Shown here piece by piece: positions 15,268 through 24,886 of a stretch of DNA of 42,476 nt (positions are counted from its first letter, which is position 1; every line of letters begins with the position of its first letter). Source of the stretch: Acetatifactor muris (GTDB lineage Bacteria; Bacillota; Clostridia; Lachnospirales; Lachnospiraceae). A model generated the notes under the pieces. That model was given only the letters and a program-made list of their open reading frames with translations, was not told the DNA's origin and made no database searches. A program made the position numbers and the translations under genes. The DNA lies in the NCBI GenBank assembly GCA_023664365.1, contig JAMPFR010000025.1, positions 1 through 42,476 of the forward strand, in the 5' to 3' direction.

Positions 15268-17997
15268 ATGGGCGAGAGCAGAAAGCTTGTGCTGATAGAC
15301 GGGCACAGCATCCTGAACAGAGCGTTTTACGGGCTTCCTGAGCTGACTAATGCCCAGGGGCTGCATACGAATGCGGTGTACGGATTTTTAAATATTATGT
15401 TCAAGATTTTGGAGGAGGAGAAGCCGGATTATCTGGCAGTGGCCTTTGATGTTCATGCGCCTACCTTCCGCCATGAGATGTATGAGGCATATAAGGGGAC
15501 CAGAAAGCCGATGCCGGAGGAGCTGCGGGAGCAGGTACCGGTGCTGAAGGATGTGCTGAAGGCCATGAGAATCGTCATCGTGGAGCAGGCCGGGCTGGAG
15601 GCGGACGATATTCTGGGCACTCTTGCAAAGAAGGCCCAGAGCGCCGGCATGGAGGTATCGCTGGTGTCCGGAGACAGGGATCTTCTGCAGATTGCGGATG
15701 AGCATATCAAAATCCGGATTCCCAAGACAAAGCAGGGAAGGACGGAAATTGAGAATTATTATCCGGCGGATGTGGAGAAGGCATACGGCGTGACGCCCCT
15801 GCAGTTTATTGATTTGAAAGCCCTTATGGGGGACACGGCGGACAATATTCCGGGGGTGCCCAAGGTGGGGCAGAAGACCGCCGGGGATCTGATGGCGCAG
15901 TACGGCTCCCTGGATGAGATTTATGCCCATGCGGAGGAAATCACCAAGAAAAGCATCCGGGATTCCCTGATGGAGAACCGGGATTTGGCGGATTTAAGCA
16001 AAACCCTTGCCACCATTCGGATTGACTGCGAGGTGGAGCTGGACTATGAGGCGGCCAGGGCGGAGGGCTATTATACTCCGGAGGCCTATCAGCTGTTTAA
16101 GCAGCTGGAATTTAAAAACCTGCTGAACCGTTTTGAAAGCGGGGAAAAAGGAGAAGAAAGCCGGGAACTGGCAAAAACCTTTGTGCGGCTGCATACAGAG
16201 AAGGAGCTTCTGGACAGGCTGGAGTCCGTTCGGGACAGGGCGGAGACGGGACTGTTCCTGGCGGCGGAGGGAGAAAGGCTTCTGGGCATTGCGGTCAGTG
16301 TCAGAGAGGGAGAAACCTTCTTCCTGGCAGTGCGGGAGCCGGAGAACGAACAGCTGTCCCTGTTCGGAAACGGGGAGGACGGGCAGCTGTCCCTGCCCGG
16401 GGACGGAATGGCAGAAAGCGGCACAGATGGGGAGAAGCTGAAGAAAGCGCTGCAGCAGCTGTCCCGCAGAGTCAGGATTTCCACCTTTGACATCAAGGGT
16501 CAGTATCGCTTCCTGGCCCAGGATACCACGGAACGGTATTTTGATATTCTGATTGGCGCGTACCTTCTGAATCCCTTAAAGAGTGACTATGATGTGGAGA
16601 CCATAGCATCGGAGCATCTTGGACTGATGCTTCCCGGCCGGGGGGAGCTGCTTGGAAAAGCCGGGCTGCGGGAAGCGTCCGGGCAACAGCCGGATAAATT
16701 TGCAGAGTACTGCTGTTACAGTGCGTATGTATCTCTGCAGGCTGCCCCTGTGCTGGCGGAGAAGCTGCAGGCAGCAGGCATGGACAGGCTGATGCGGGAG
16801 ATGGAGATGCCTTTGTCCCTGGTGCTGTACGACATGGAGCGGGCGGGTGTGGAGGTGCGCCGGGCGGAGCTGAAGGCTTACGGCGACGCACTGGTGGAGA
16901 GGATTGAGGAACTGGAAAGATCCGTCCATGCCCAGGCGGGTGTGGAATTTAACATCAATTCTCCAAAGCAGCTGGGAGAGGTGCTGTTTGACACCATGAA
17001 GCTTCCCGGGGGCAAGAAAACGAAAACAGGATACTCCACGGCGGCTGACGTGCTGGAAAAGCTGTCGGAGGATTACCCCATTGTCAATGATATTCTGGAG
17101 TACAGAACCCTGACAAAGCTGAAATCCACTTATGCCGACGGGCTGGCAGTGTATATCGGAGAGGACAACCGTATCCACACGAATTTTAATCAGACCATCA
17201 CGGCTACGGGGCGTATCAGCTCCACGGAGCCGAATCTGCAGAATATTCCCATGCGTATGGAGCTGGGCAGGCGGATTCGCAAGGTGTTTGTACCCGGGGC
17301 CGGGTATGAGTTTATGGATGCGGATTATTCCCAGATTGAACTGCGGGTGCTGGCTCATATGTCCGGGGACGAGCAGCTGATTGAAGCCTACCGCATGGAT
17401 CAGGACATTCACAGGATTACGGCGGCAAAGGTATTTCACACTCCCTTTGAGGAGGTTACGGATTTACAGCGCCGGAACGCCAAGGCGGTAAACTTCGGCA
17501 TCGTCTACGGCATCAGCTCCTTCGGGCTGAGCCAGGATCTGAGTATCAGCCGGAAAGAGGCGGCGGAATATATTGAGCAGTATTTTACCACTTATCCGAA
17601 GGTAAAGGAATTCCTGGATAAACTGGTAAAAGACGCCAGGGAGCAGGGATATATCACCACCATGTTCGGCAGGCGCAGGCCTGTTCCGGAGCTGGCCTCC
17701 TCCAACTTTATGCAGCGTTCCTTCGGAGAACGGGTAGCCATGAATTCACCTATTCAGGGAACGGCGGCGGATATTATCAAAATTGCCATGATACGGGTGT
17801 GGAAGGCGCTGCGGGATGCAAAGCTGAAATCCCGGCTGATCTTACAGGTGCATGACGAGCTTGTGATCGAGACGGCGCTGGAAGAAGAGGAGCAGGTAAG
17901 GCAGATCCTGACGGAAAATATGAAGGCGGCGGCAGACCTGGCCGTGACACTGGAAATAGACCTGCACACGGGGGAAAACTGGTATGAAGCCAAATAG
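15268..17997 (+). CDS. polA: DNA polymerase I
   Basis: The 909-residue protein has three parts. The 5'-3' nuclease domain (about 1-290) shows VLIDGHSILNRAFYG, SGDRDLLQI and ADNIPGVPKVGQKTA. A 3'-5' exonuclease-like domain (about 310-500) lacks the DxE proofreading acids: AAEGE stands where a DTE-type motif is expected. The polymerase domain has motif A at Asp686 (DYSQIELR), the O helix RRNAKAVNFGIVYG, and motif C at Asp863 (QVHDELVIE). Loss of proofreading residues is common in Gram-positive Pol I. The protein fills gaps in repair and removes Okazaki primers. I chose the ATG at 15268, with GAGGAG 7 bases upstream, over an in-frame ATG at 15205. The gene overlaps coaE by 14 bases. Confidence 0.97.
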   Translation: MGESRKLVLIDGHSILNRAFYGLPELTNAQGLHTNAVYGFLNIMFKILEEEKPDYLAVAFDVHAPTFRHEMYEAYKGTRKPMPEELREQVPVLKDVLKAMRIVIVEQAGLEADDILGTLAKKAQSAGMEVSLVSGDRDLLQIADEHIKIRIPKTKQGRTEIENYYPADVEKAYGVTPLQFIDLKALMGDTADNIPGVPKVGQKTAGDLMAQYGSLDEIYAHAEEITKKSIRDSLMENRDLADLSKTLATIRIDCEVELDYEAARAEGYYTPEAYQLFKQLEFKNLLNRFESGEKGEESRELAKTFVRLHTEKELLDRLESVRDRAETGLFLAAEGERLLGIAVSVREGETFFLAVREPENEQLSLFGNGEDGQLSLPGDGMAESGTDGEKLKKALQQLSRRVRISTFDIKGQYRFLAQDTTERYFDILIGAYLLNPLKSDYDVETIASEHLGLMLPGRGELLGKAGLREASGQQPDKFAEYCCYSAYVSLQAAPVLAEKLQAAGMDRLMREMEMPLSLVLYDMERAGVEVRRAELKAYGDALVERIEELERSVHAQAGVEFNINSPKQLGEVLFDTMKLPGGKKTKTGYSTAADVLEKLSEDYPIVNDILEYRTLTKLKSTYADGLAVYIGEDNRIHTNFNQTITATGRISSTEPNLQNIPMRMELGRRIRKVFVPGAGYEFMDADYSQIELRVLAHMSGDEQLIEAYRMDQDIHRITAAKVFHTPFEEVTDLQRRNAKAVNFGIVYGISSFGLSQDLSISRKEAAEYIEQYFTTYPKVKEFLDKLVKDAREQGYITTMFGRRRPVPELASSNFMQRSFGERVAMNSPIQGTAADIIKIAMIRVWKALRDAKLKSRLILQVHDELVIETALEEEEQVRQILTENMKAAADLAVTLEIDLHTGENWYEAK

Positions 17998-18634
17998 CCC
18001 GGGAGACGGAACGATAAGCCTGACCCGTCCGATATTTATAGGTATAACCGGAGGAATCGGAGCGGGGAAGTCAGAAATCCTGCAGTATATCGGGAAGCAT
18101 TATAATTGTGAAATCTATCTTGCGGACAGCATAGCCCATGCAGTGAAGGAGCCGGGCACGGACTGCTTCAGGAAGCTGGTGGCGCTGCTGGGGGAGGATA
18201 TTACAGGGCCGGACGGACGGATTGACAGGAGTCGTATGGCGGAGAAAATCTTTTTCGACGGAAAGCTGTTGGAGCAGGTCAACGGCATCCTTCATCCGGC
18301 GGTGAAAAGTTATCTGCTGGAGCGTCTGGAGCAGGCGCGGCAGCAGGGCCGGACGGAGTTGTTTTTCGTGGAGGCGGCGCTGCTCATCGAGTGCGGTTAC
18401 GGGGCGCTGGTGGATGAGATGTGGTATATTTATGCGGACCGGGAAACCAGGCAAAAACGCCTGAGACAGTCCAGAGGATACAGCGGGGAGCGCATTGACG
18501 GTATCATGGCAAGCCAGCTGTCTGAGGAACAGTTCAGAGAAAACTGTGATTTTGTAATAGACAACAGCGGAACGCTGGCGGAGAGTTTTGCACAAATAGA
18601 CAGAAAACTGGAGGCTTTTACATGGCGGGAGTAA
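17984..18634 (+). CDS. coaE: Dephospho-CoA kinase
   Basis: The 216-residue P-loop kinase adds the 3' phosphate to dephospho-CoA, the last step of coenzyme A synthesis. The Walker A motif is GITGGIGAGKSE, and the lid and base regions (DSIAHAVKEPG, FFVEAALLIECG) match the family. The start lies inside the last codons of polA, and the end overlaps the FtsA-like gene by 13 bases, so the three are probably translated together. About 15 extra residues precede the usual first strand. Confidence 0.95.
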   Translation: MKPNSPGDGTISLTRPIFIGITGGIGAGKSEILQYIGKHYNCEIYLADSIAHAVKEPGTDCFRKLVALLGEDITGPDGRIDRSRMAEKIFFDGKLLEQVNGILHPAVKSYLLERLEQARQQGRTELFFVEAALLIECGYGALVDEMWYIYADRETRQKRLRQSRGYSGERIDGIMASQLSEEQFRENCDFVIDNSGTLAESFAQIDRKLEAFTWRE

Positions 18635-20799
18635 GAGAAGGTCAGGGACAGCTGGTGTTCGGGCTGGACATTGGCACCAGAAGTATTGTAGGTACGGTAG
18701 GATATCTCAGCGGCGGAAAATTTCATGTGCTGGCACAGCATTCCAGAGAGCATGAGACCAGATCCATGCTGGACGGACAGATTCATGATATCGGGAAGGT
18801 GGGGCAGACCATAAGCCAGGTGAAGGAGCAGCTGGAAATGGACTTAAACCGGAAGCTGACAGAGGTGTGCATTGCGGCGGCAGGCCGGGTGCTGCGTACC
18901 GTTACCACTCATGCGGAGCAGAATTTTGAAGAGGAGCATGAGGTCACGGAGGAGGATGTATATTCTCTTTCCACTCTGGGAGTGGAGCAGGCCTACGAGG
19001 AGTTCCAGAAAAACAATGAGACGGAAATGAAATTTTACTGCGTGGGATATACGCCCATGCGTTATTATATGAACGGTTATCAGATTGGAAATCTGGAGGG
19101 CCATAAGGTGAAGACCATGGCGGTTGATCTGATTGCAACCTTTCTTCCGGATGATGTGGTGGACGGGCTTTACAAGGCGGTGGAGCTTGCGGATTTGCAT
19201 GTGGCGAATCTGACGCTGGAGCCAATCGCCGCAATCCAGCTGGCCATTCCCGAAAAATTCCGGATGCTGAATATGGCTCTGGTGGACGTGGGAGCAGGCA
19301 CCAGTGATATTTCCATTACAAAGGACGGAACCATAACGGCTTACGGCATGATTCCCGTGGCGGGAGACAGTCTGACGGATATTATCGTACAGCATTGTCT
19401 GGTGGATTTTGACACTGCGGAGCGCATCAAGCGGCAGGCCGGGGAGCGGGAAACGGTGGAATATCAGGATATTATGGGACTGACCCAATCCATTACCGCA
19501 GGGGAAGTGGCGGCGGTTCTGGCGGAGCATGTAAAAGAAATGGCAAAGCAGGTAGCGGACTGCATCCGGGAGCTGAACGGGGAAAAGTCCGTCAGCGCCG
19601 TGTTTGTGGTGGGCGGCGGCGGAATCATACCCGGCTATACGGAGGCTCTGTCGGAGGAACTTGATATTGTAAAGGAACGTGTGGCCATCCGGGGACAGGA
19701 GGTCATGCAGACCATTGAGTTTGAAAATGTGAATCCCAGAAGGGATTCCATGATGGTAACGCCCATCGGTATCTGCTTAAGCTATTATGTCCAGAGCAAC
19801 AACTTTATCTTTGTGGATTTCAACGGCAAACGGGTGAAGCTGTATGATAACGGCAGGCTTTCCGTGGCGGATGCGGCGGTGCAGTCTGACTTTTCCAACG
19901 AGGATCTGTTCCCCAAGAGAGGACAGGCGCTGACCTATCTGGTCAATGGAAAGAGCCGGATTGTGAGAGGCGTAGAGGGAGAGGCCGCTGTGATTCATGT
20001 CAACGGGGAACCGGCGGATATATACAGCCAGGTACATAACGGGGATCGGGTGGAGGTGACGCCTTCCACCGCAGGGGCGCCTGCCGCCATGGAGCTGGGG
20101 AAGCTGCCGGAGCTGGGAGAACAGCTTCATGTGGTGGTAAACGGAACCAGGATCAGTCTGCCCAAAACGGCGTCTGTAAACGGGCGGCGGGAAAATGAGT
20201 TTTACCTGATAAAGGATGGGGATGACATCAAGGTACAGAATTCCTACACCGTGAAGGAAATTGCGGAATTTATGGATGTGCCCCTGGGAGGCCGGATACT
20301 TGTAAACGATACTCCCGCAAAGCAGAATACAAACGTTTATGAGAATTTTACCCTGAACTGGGATGTGAACGGGGAGACCACCTTTGCAGATCTGGAGGAA
20401 GAGACGGAGGAGGACGCTGCAAAGAGAATGGCGGCAAAGGAGGCAGCGAAGGAGGCTGCAGTAGCCAAAGCGGCGGATGATGCCGCCAGACGGATTGCCG
20501 GGCAGGTGGCTGCGGAGAACGGCGGAGCAGCGGGAAGCGCGGGAGCGGCAGGCGGCAGTTCCGGCGGGGAGTTTAAGGGGATTGACGAAATAACGGTGAT
20601 TGTCAACAAGCTTCCTGTGACCTTAAAGGGAAAAAGCAGTTATGTGTTTGTGGATGTATTCTCCTTTATTAACTTTGACTTGAACGACTCCAGAGGGCGT
20701 TCCATCGTGACACAGCTGAATGCCCGCAGGGCGGAGTACATGGAGCCCCTGACGGAGGGAGACGTGATTGATATTTACTGGGAAGAGGACGGAAGATGA
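18622..20799 (+). CDS. FtsA-like actin-fold ATPase with long C-terminal extension
   Basis: The 725-residue protein has an FtsA/PilM-type actin fold in residues about 10-390. Phosphate-1 is GLDIGTRS (Asp16), phosphate-2 is VDVGAGTSDIS (about 221-231) and the adenosine loop is VVGGGGIIPGY (about 329-339). FtsA proteins are usually about 400-450 residues long and end in a membrane-binding helix. Here more than 300 residues follow: repeated VNG...GDxVxV segments (about 440-480, 503-538, 556-580), an Ala/Glu-rich helix and Gly/Ser linker (about 590-650), and a last VNK...EGDVIDIYW segment (about 656-720). I read these as possible beta-grasp-like modules. No ftsZ is adjacent. GGAGG lies 7 bases before the ATG. 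The stop overlaps the next start (ATGA). The function is not established; a scaffold or cell-division role is inferred. Confidence 0.85.
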   Translation: MAGVREGQGQLVFGLDIGTRSIVGTVGYLSGGKFHVLAQHSREHETRSMLDGQIHDIGKVGQTISQVKEQLEMDLNRKLTEVCIAAAGRVLRTVTTHAEQNFEEEHEVTEEDVYSLSTLGVEQAYEEFQKNNETEMKFYCVGYTPMRYYMNGYQIGNLEGHKVKTMAVDLIATFLPDDVVDGLYKAVELADLHVANLTLEPIAAIQLAIPEKFRMLNMALVDVGAGTSDISITKDGTITAYGMIPVAGDSLTDIIVQHCLVDFDTAERIKRQAGERETVEYQDIMGLTQSITAGEVAAVLAEHVKEMAKQVADCIRELNGEKSVSAVFVVGGGGIIPGYTEALSEELDIVKERVAIRGQEVMQTIEFENVNPRRDSMMVTPIGICLSYYVQSNNFIFVDFNGKRVKLYDNGRLSVADAAVQSDFSNEDLFPKRGQALTYLVNGKSRIVRGVEGEAAVIHVNGEPADIYSQVHNGDRVEVTPSTAGAPAAMELGKLPELGEQLHVVVNGTRISLPKTASVNGRRENEFYLIKDGDDIKVQNSYTVKEIAEFMDVPLGGRILVNDTPAKQNTNVYENFTLNWDVNGETTFADLEEETEEDAAKRMAAKEAAKEAAVAKAADDAARRIAGQVAAENGGAAGSAGAAGGSSGGEFKGIDEITVIVNKLPVTLKGKSSYVFVDVFSFINFDLNDSRGRSIVTQLNARRAEYMEPLTEGDVIDIYWEEDGR

Positions 20800-21593
20800 G
20801 GCTGTGCAGTATAGCGAGCGGAAGCAGCGGCAACTGTATTTATGTGGGTTCTGAAGCCACCCATTTACTGGTGGATGCAGGTATCAGCGGCAAGCGGACG
20901 GAGAGCGGGCTGGAGGAACTGGGACTTACGTTAAGGGATATTGACGGTATACTGGTGACCCATGAGCATGCGGATCATATAAGCGGGCTGGGGGTCATTG
21001 CCAGGAAATACGAAATACCTGTCTATGCCACGGCCGGAACCATAGGGGCCATACGGAAGACCGGAAATCTGGGCTCTCTGGAGGAAGGACTGTTTCATGA
21101 GGTACAGGAGGATCGGAAGTTTATCATCAAGGATCTGACGGTGAATCCCATGCACATTTCCCATGATGCGGCCCAGCCTGTGGGCTACCGCATTTCATAC
21201 GGAAATAAGAGAGTGGCGGTGTGCACGGATTTGGGAGCCTATAATGATTACACGGTGGAGTGTCTGAAGGGCATGGACGCTTTGCTGCTGGAGGCAAACC
21301 ATGATGTGAATATGCTCCAGGTGGGGCCCTATCCCTATTATCTGAAGCAACGTATCTTAAGCGACCGGGGACATCTGTCCAATGAGAATTCGGGACGGCT
21401 TTTGTGCAGAATACTGCACGACAAGCTGAAGACGGTGTTTCTGGGGCATCTGAGCAAAGAGAATAATCTGCCGGAGCTTGCGTTTGAGTCCGTGCGGATG
21501 GAGATTAATATGGGAGAGAATCCTTATAAGGCGGGAGATTTTGACATCCGGGTGGCAAAGCGGGGCGAGGTCACTCCGGCGGCAGAGATATGA
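20796..21593 (+). CDS. WalJ/YycJ-like metallo-beta-lactamase-fold hydrolase
   Basis: The 265-residue protein carries the metal-binding motif THEHADHISG and the opening MRLCSIASGSSGNCIYV that is typical of the WalJ (YycJ) family. Family members are linked to DNA processing and to coordination of division with replication in Firmicutes, and some act as 5'-3' exonucleases. The usual walRK neighbours are absent. The start overlaps the stop of the FtsA-like gene in an ATGA arrangement, which implies translational coupling. Confidence 0.9.
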   Translation: MRLCSIASGSSGNCIYVGSEATHLLVDAGISGKRTESGLEELGLTLRDIDGILVTHEHADHISGLGVIARKYEIPVYATAGTIGAIRKTGNLGSLEEGLFHEVQEDRKFIIKDLTVNPMHISHDAAQPVGYRISYGNKRVAVCTDLGAYNDYTVECLKGMDALLLEANHDVNMLQVGPYPYYLKQRILSDRGHLSNENSGRLLCRILHDKLKTVFLGHLSKENNLPELAFESVRMEINMGENPYKAGDFDIRVAKRGEVTPAAEI

Positions 21594-21620
21594 AGTGTGA
21601 ATATAGAAAGGGAGCGGAAT

Positions 21621-21893
21621 ATGAAAAAGACGATTATTACTGTGGTGGGAAAAGACACTGTAGGCATCATTGCCAGGGTATGTACTTATCTGGCGGATAA
21701 CGGCATCAATATTCTGGACATTTCACAGACCATAGTGCAGGGGTATTTTAACATGATGATGATTGTGGATATGGGCGGCTGCGCAAGACAGTTTGGAGAT
21801 GTGTCGGACGAGCTGGCGGCGCTGGGGGAGGAAATCGGCGTTGTCATCAAGTGCCAGAAGGAAGAAATATTCGACAAGATGCACCGCATTTAA
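21621..21893 (+). CDS. ACT-domain protein, UPF0237 family
   Basis: The protein has 90 residues and consists almost only of one ACT domain (KTIITVVGKDTVGIIARVCTYLADNGINILDIS). ACT domains bind small ligands such as amino acids, and the ligand of this family is not known to me. I chose the ATG at 21621, with a GGGAGCG site upstream, over a GTG at 21597. It is followed, across the repeat region, by the UPF0210 gene, a common partner in Firmicutes and archaea. Confidence 0.9.
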   Translation: MKKTIITVVGKDTVGIIARVCTYLADNGINILDISQTIVQGYFNMMMIVDMGGCARQFGDVSDELAALGEEIGVVIKCQKEEIFDKMHRI

Positions 21894-21900
21894 GCCATGC

Positions 21901-22168
21901 AGAAAGTCTGACGTACACGGGGCGAGTGAGCTTGCTCACAGAGCACCGCGCACGGCAGACTTTCTATAGGGCGCAAGCCCGCATCCGTAAGCGGCCCCAA
22001 GGGGACGCTTGCGGATGGCATGGCGTAAGTACACTGGTTAAGAAAATCTAAGTTGCACACGGAAGAATGTCTCTGGCGAGCCATTCTTCCATAAGGCGTA
22101 AGCCCAGACAGAAGGGCGAGTGAGCTTGCTCACAGAGCACCGCGCACGGCAGACTTTCTATAGGGTGT
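21901..22168 (+). repeat. Modular hairpin repeat between the ACT and UPF0210 genes
   Basis: This 300-base gap holds no gene. It has three hairpins: AGAAAGTCTG (21901-21910) with CAGACTTTCT (21956-21965); 21982-21993 with 22006-22017 (12 bp, one wobble, with CCCC/GGGG inside); and GGAAGAATG (22061-22069) with CATTCTTCC (22082-22090). Each is followed by a short tag of the form ATARGGCGYAAG (21966, 22020 in weaker form, 22091). A 52-bp segment containing GTGAGC-TT-GCTCAC occurs twice without a mismatch (21920-21971 and 22114-22165), and the second copy ends in the variant tag ATAGGGTGTAAC (22160-22171). The layout suggests a small mobile or regulatory intergenic element. There is no T-run terminator. 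Confidence 0.85.
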
Positions 22169-22194
22169 AACAGGGAGAAGGAGAAAGACTTTAT

Positions 22195-23559
22195 ATGATT
22201 AATTTATACGAGGTGGCTGAAACAAACAGGATGATTGAGGAAGAAAATCTGGATGTGCGTACCATCACCATGGGCATCAGCCTTCTGGACTGTATTGATT
22301 CGGATCTGAAGAGGCTGAATGAAAAAATATATCAGAAGATATATGAGGCGGCAAAGGATTTGGTGAAGACGGGGGAGGAGATTTCCAGGGAGTTTGGCAT
22401 TCCCATTGTCAATAAGAGAATTTCCGTGACGCCCATTGCACTGGTGGGCGGCGCTGCCTGCAGGACAACGGATGATTATGCGGGACTGGCAAGGACATTG
22501 GACAAGGTGGCTCATGATATTGATGTGAATTTCATCGGCGGCTACTCCGCGCTGGTGAGCAAGGGAATGACCCCGGCGGATGAGCTTTTGATTCGTTCCA
22601 TTCCTCTGGCGCTTTCCGCCACAGAACGGGTATGCAGCTCGGTGAACTTGGGTTCTACCAGAACCGGCCTCAATATGGACGGGGTAAAGCTGATGGGAGA
22701 AATCATCAGATCTACTGCGGAGTATACGAAAGAAGAGGATTCTCTGGGCTGCGCCAAGCTGGTAGTGTTCTGCAACGCACCGGATGATAATCCCTTTATG
22801 GCGGGAGCCTTTCACGGAGTGACGGAAGCTGACAAGATTATCAATGTGGGGGTCAGCGGCCCCGGCGTAGTCAAGACTGCACTGGAGCAGGTGCGGGGAG
22901 AAAGCTTTGAAATATTGTGCGAAACCATCAAGAAGACAGCCTTCAAGGTGACCCGGGTGGGACAACTGGTGGCCCGGGAGGCATCCACGCGTTTAGGGGT
23001 ACCCTTCGGCATTGTGGATTTGTCCCTGGCGCCTACGCCTGCCATCGGCGACAGTGTGGCGGATATTCTCTGCGAGATGGGTTTGGAGTATGCGGGAGCG
23101 CCCGGCACAACGGCTGCTTTGGCGCTTTTAAACGATCAGGTGAAAAAGGGCGGAGTCATGGCTTCCTCCTATGTGGGAGGCTTAAGCGGCGCATTCATCC
23201 CGGTCAGCGAGGATCAGGGCATGATTAACGCGGTGCAGGCGGGAGCGCTTACGCTGGAAAAGCTGGAGGCCATGACATGCGTGTGCTCCGTGGGGCTGGA
23301 TATGATTGCCATTCCCGGAGACACAAAGGCGTCCTCCATCTCCGGTATCATTGCGGATGAAATGGCAATCGGCATGGTAAATCAGAAGACCACGGCTGTC
23401 CGCATTATTCCCGTCGTGGGAAAGGGCGTGGGAGAGACGGTTGAATTCGGCGGGCTTTTGGGCTATGCGCCGATTATGCCGGTGAATTCTTTTTCCTGCG
23501 AAGCATTTGTGAACAGGGGCGGCAGAATTCCCGCGCCGATCCACAGCTTCAAAAACTAA
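22195..23559 (+). CDS. UPF0210 (DUF711, PFL-like) protein
   Basis: The 454-residue protein matches the UPF0210 family over its whole length, including [56 protein letters not shown] and [11 protein letters not shown]. The fold is related to pyruvate formate-lyase-like enzymes, but the glycyl-radical loop is not evident and no activity is established. Its usual neighbour, the ACT-domain gene, is upstream. A purine-rich GGAGAAGGAGAAAG site precedes the ATG. Its stop lies 3 bases from the end of the convergent tmcAL gene. Confidence 0.93.
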   Translation: MINLYEVAETNRMIEEENLDVRTITMGISLLDCIDSDLKRLNEKIYQKIYEAAKDLVKTGEEISREFGIPIVNKRISVTPIALVGGAACRTTDDYAGLARTLDKVAHDIDVNFIGGYSALVSKGMTPADELLIRSIPLALSATERVCSSVNLGSTRTGLNMDGVKLMGEIIRSTAEYTKEEDSLGCAKLVVFCNAPDDNPFMAGAFHGVTEADKIINVGVSGPGVVKTALEQVRGESFEILCETIKKTAFKVTRVGQLVAREASTRLGVPFGIVDLSLAPTPAIGDSVADILCEMGLEYAGAPGTTAALALLNDQVKKGGVMASSYVGGLSGAFIPVSEDQGMINAVQAGALTLEKLEAMTCVCSVGLDMIAIPGDTKASSISGIIADEMAIGMVNQKTTAVRIIPVVGKGVGETVEFGGLLGYAPIMPVNSFSCEAFVNRGGRIPAPIHSFKN

Positions 23560-23562
23560 GCC

Positions 23563-24798
23563 TCACACTATGACAAGCGGAATGCTGAACTCGTTGGCGG
23601 GCTGCTGCCCGGCGAGGCCGGCGGCCACACCGTAGTAAAGCTGGCTGATCAGGATGTCCTGCTTCAACATCAGATAGGTATCTGTGGGCAAAATCTTTTC
23701 TGCGTCCGCAAGCTTTGTTACCAGAGGGATGGAAGCCTGCGCCCTGACTGTGCCAAGCAAGTCCTCCGCATCTTTGCGAAATCCCAGAATCCGCGCATAG
23801 GGAGTATGTTTAAGCTCGGAACAGACCGCCATGTCTTCCTTTGTGAGATTCAGCAGAATGTGCAGCAGGCAGCGGCTGATTCTGGTATAGGTCAGTTCTT
23901 TTGTTTTCAGTAAATCACAGAAATCATCAAAGTTTTTGTATTCCGTAAGATGTTTGCAGATGCGGTTGGATAAATCTGCGGATACATCCAGGTATTTGTC
24001 GAATCCGGATTCCTTTTCCGACAACAGCTTATAATATAAGGCGGAAGAAAAGTCGTTGGCACAGATGCCTCTGTCCAGAACCAGCCTTTCGGCGAGGAGT
24101 TCTCTTACAGAATCCGGCATATAGTGGGCAACTGACCCGAGGCCCCGGCCGGCGGCCAGGGCCTGGCGGATGGCCAGGGCGGAACAGTATCCGGAGCTTG
24201 GGGCAGGGTCATGGTACTCCGCCCCAAGCCGTCTCACGGTGACAGGCTCCATTTTACTGTTCTGATTCATGATTGCCTTTATGTATTCGATGGCAAGAAT
24301 ATTGTTTGGAGAAGAAAAAATTTTACTGTTTTCGGCCAGTTCCGGACAATGGCGTATCAGAGCGGAATTGCGGGCGGAGGGGTAGGAAAGCCCCTGTTTC
24401 AGCTTTGCCTTTAAGTCCGCCTTATAGTCTTCCGGTTCTTCCAGAAGGATGGCGGCAATCCGGCTGAGCAGGACAGTATCGCCGCACTCGCTGCCGAAGC
24501 TCAGATGAGTTACCACCCCCAGCTTATCCAGCAGAGACACTGCGCCGGTGGCAAAATATTCCGCGCTGGAAGCCGAATATACGGTGGGAAGCTCCAGCAC
24601 CAGGTCGGCGCCGTTTTTCAAAGCCATTTCCGCGCGGGTATGTTTGTCCACCAGGGCGGGATCGCCGCGCTGAATAAAGTTGCCGCTGATGACCGCAACC
24701 GAGTAGTCTGCACCGGTCAGGCGCTTTGACTCTTCCAGGTGGTATTTATGTCCGTTGTGAAAGGGATTGTATTCCGCAATAATTCCGTTGACTTTCAT
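23563..24798 (-). CDS. tmcAL: tRNA(Met) cytidine acetate ligase TmcAL
   Basis: The 411-residue protein has a nucleotidyltransferase core with the HxGH motif (EYNPFHNGHKYHL), ISGNFIQRGDPALVDK and DLVLELPTVYSASSAEYFA. These are typical of TmcAL (YlbM). The enzyme uses acetate and ATP to acetylate C34 of elongator tRNA-Met. It is the only gene on this strand for some 11 kb. GGAGGAGGCG lies about 5 bases before the ATG. The role fits the many translation genes around it, and its acetate substrate is also the product of the neighbouring pta-ackA pathway. Confidence 0.94.
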   Translation of the reverse strand: MKVNGIIAEYNPFHNGHKYHLEESKRLTGADYSVAVISGNFIQRGDPALVDKHTRAEMALKNGADLVLELPTVYSASSAEYFATGAVSLLDKLGVVTHLSFGSECGDTVLLSRIAAILLEEPEDYKADLKAKLKQGLSYPSARNSALIRHCPELAENSKIFSSPNNILAIEYIKAIMNQNSKMEPVTVRRLGAEYHDPAPSSGYCSALAIRQALAAGRGLGSVAHYMPDSVRELLAERLVLDRGICANDFSSALYYKLLSEKESGFDKYLDVSADLSNRICKHLTEYKNFDDFCDLLKTKELTYTRISRCLLHILLNLTKEDMAVCSELKHTPYARILGFRKDAEDLLGTVRAQASIPLVTKLADAEKILPTDTYLMLKQDILISQLYYGVAAGLAGQQPANEFSIPLVIV

Positions 24799-24871
24799 AA
24801 GCGCCTCCTCCGGATAACTGTAGACAGATTGGTTAAAATGCCGGTCGACAATGTGAAAAAAATAACATTAG

Positions 24872-24886
24872 TTGAAAACGTTTACA
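24872..24886 (+). promoter_or_regulatory. cre-like site (CcpA operator)
   Basis: TTGAAAACGTTTACA fits the cre consensus WTGNAANCGNWNNCW at every defined position. It covers the -35 boxes of both pta promoters. In Bacillus, CcpA activates pta and ackA from sites further upstream, whereas this position would more likely give repression or promoter switching. A ccpA gene is not in the window. Confidence 0.65.

Noticed and set aside
21920-22165. CRISPR-like array
   Set aside because: There are only two copies of the 52-bp unit, the spacing between them is long and structured, and there are no cas genes.
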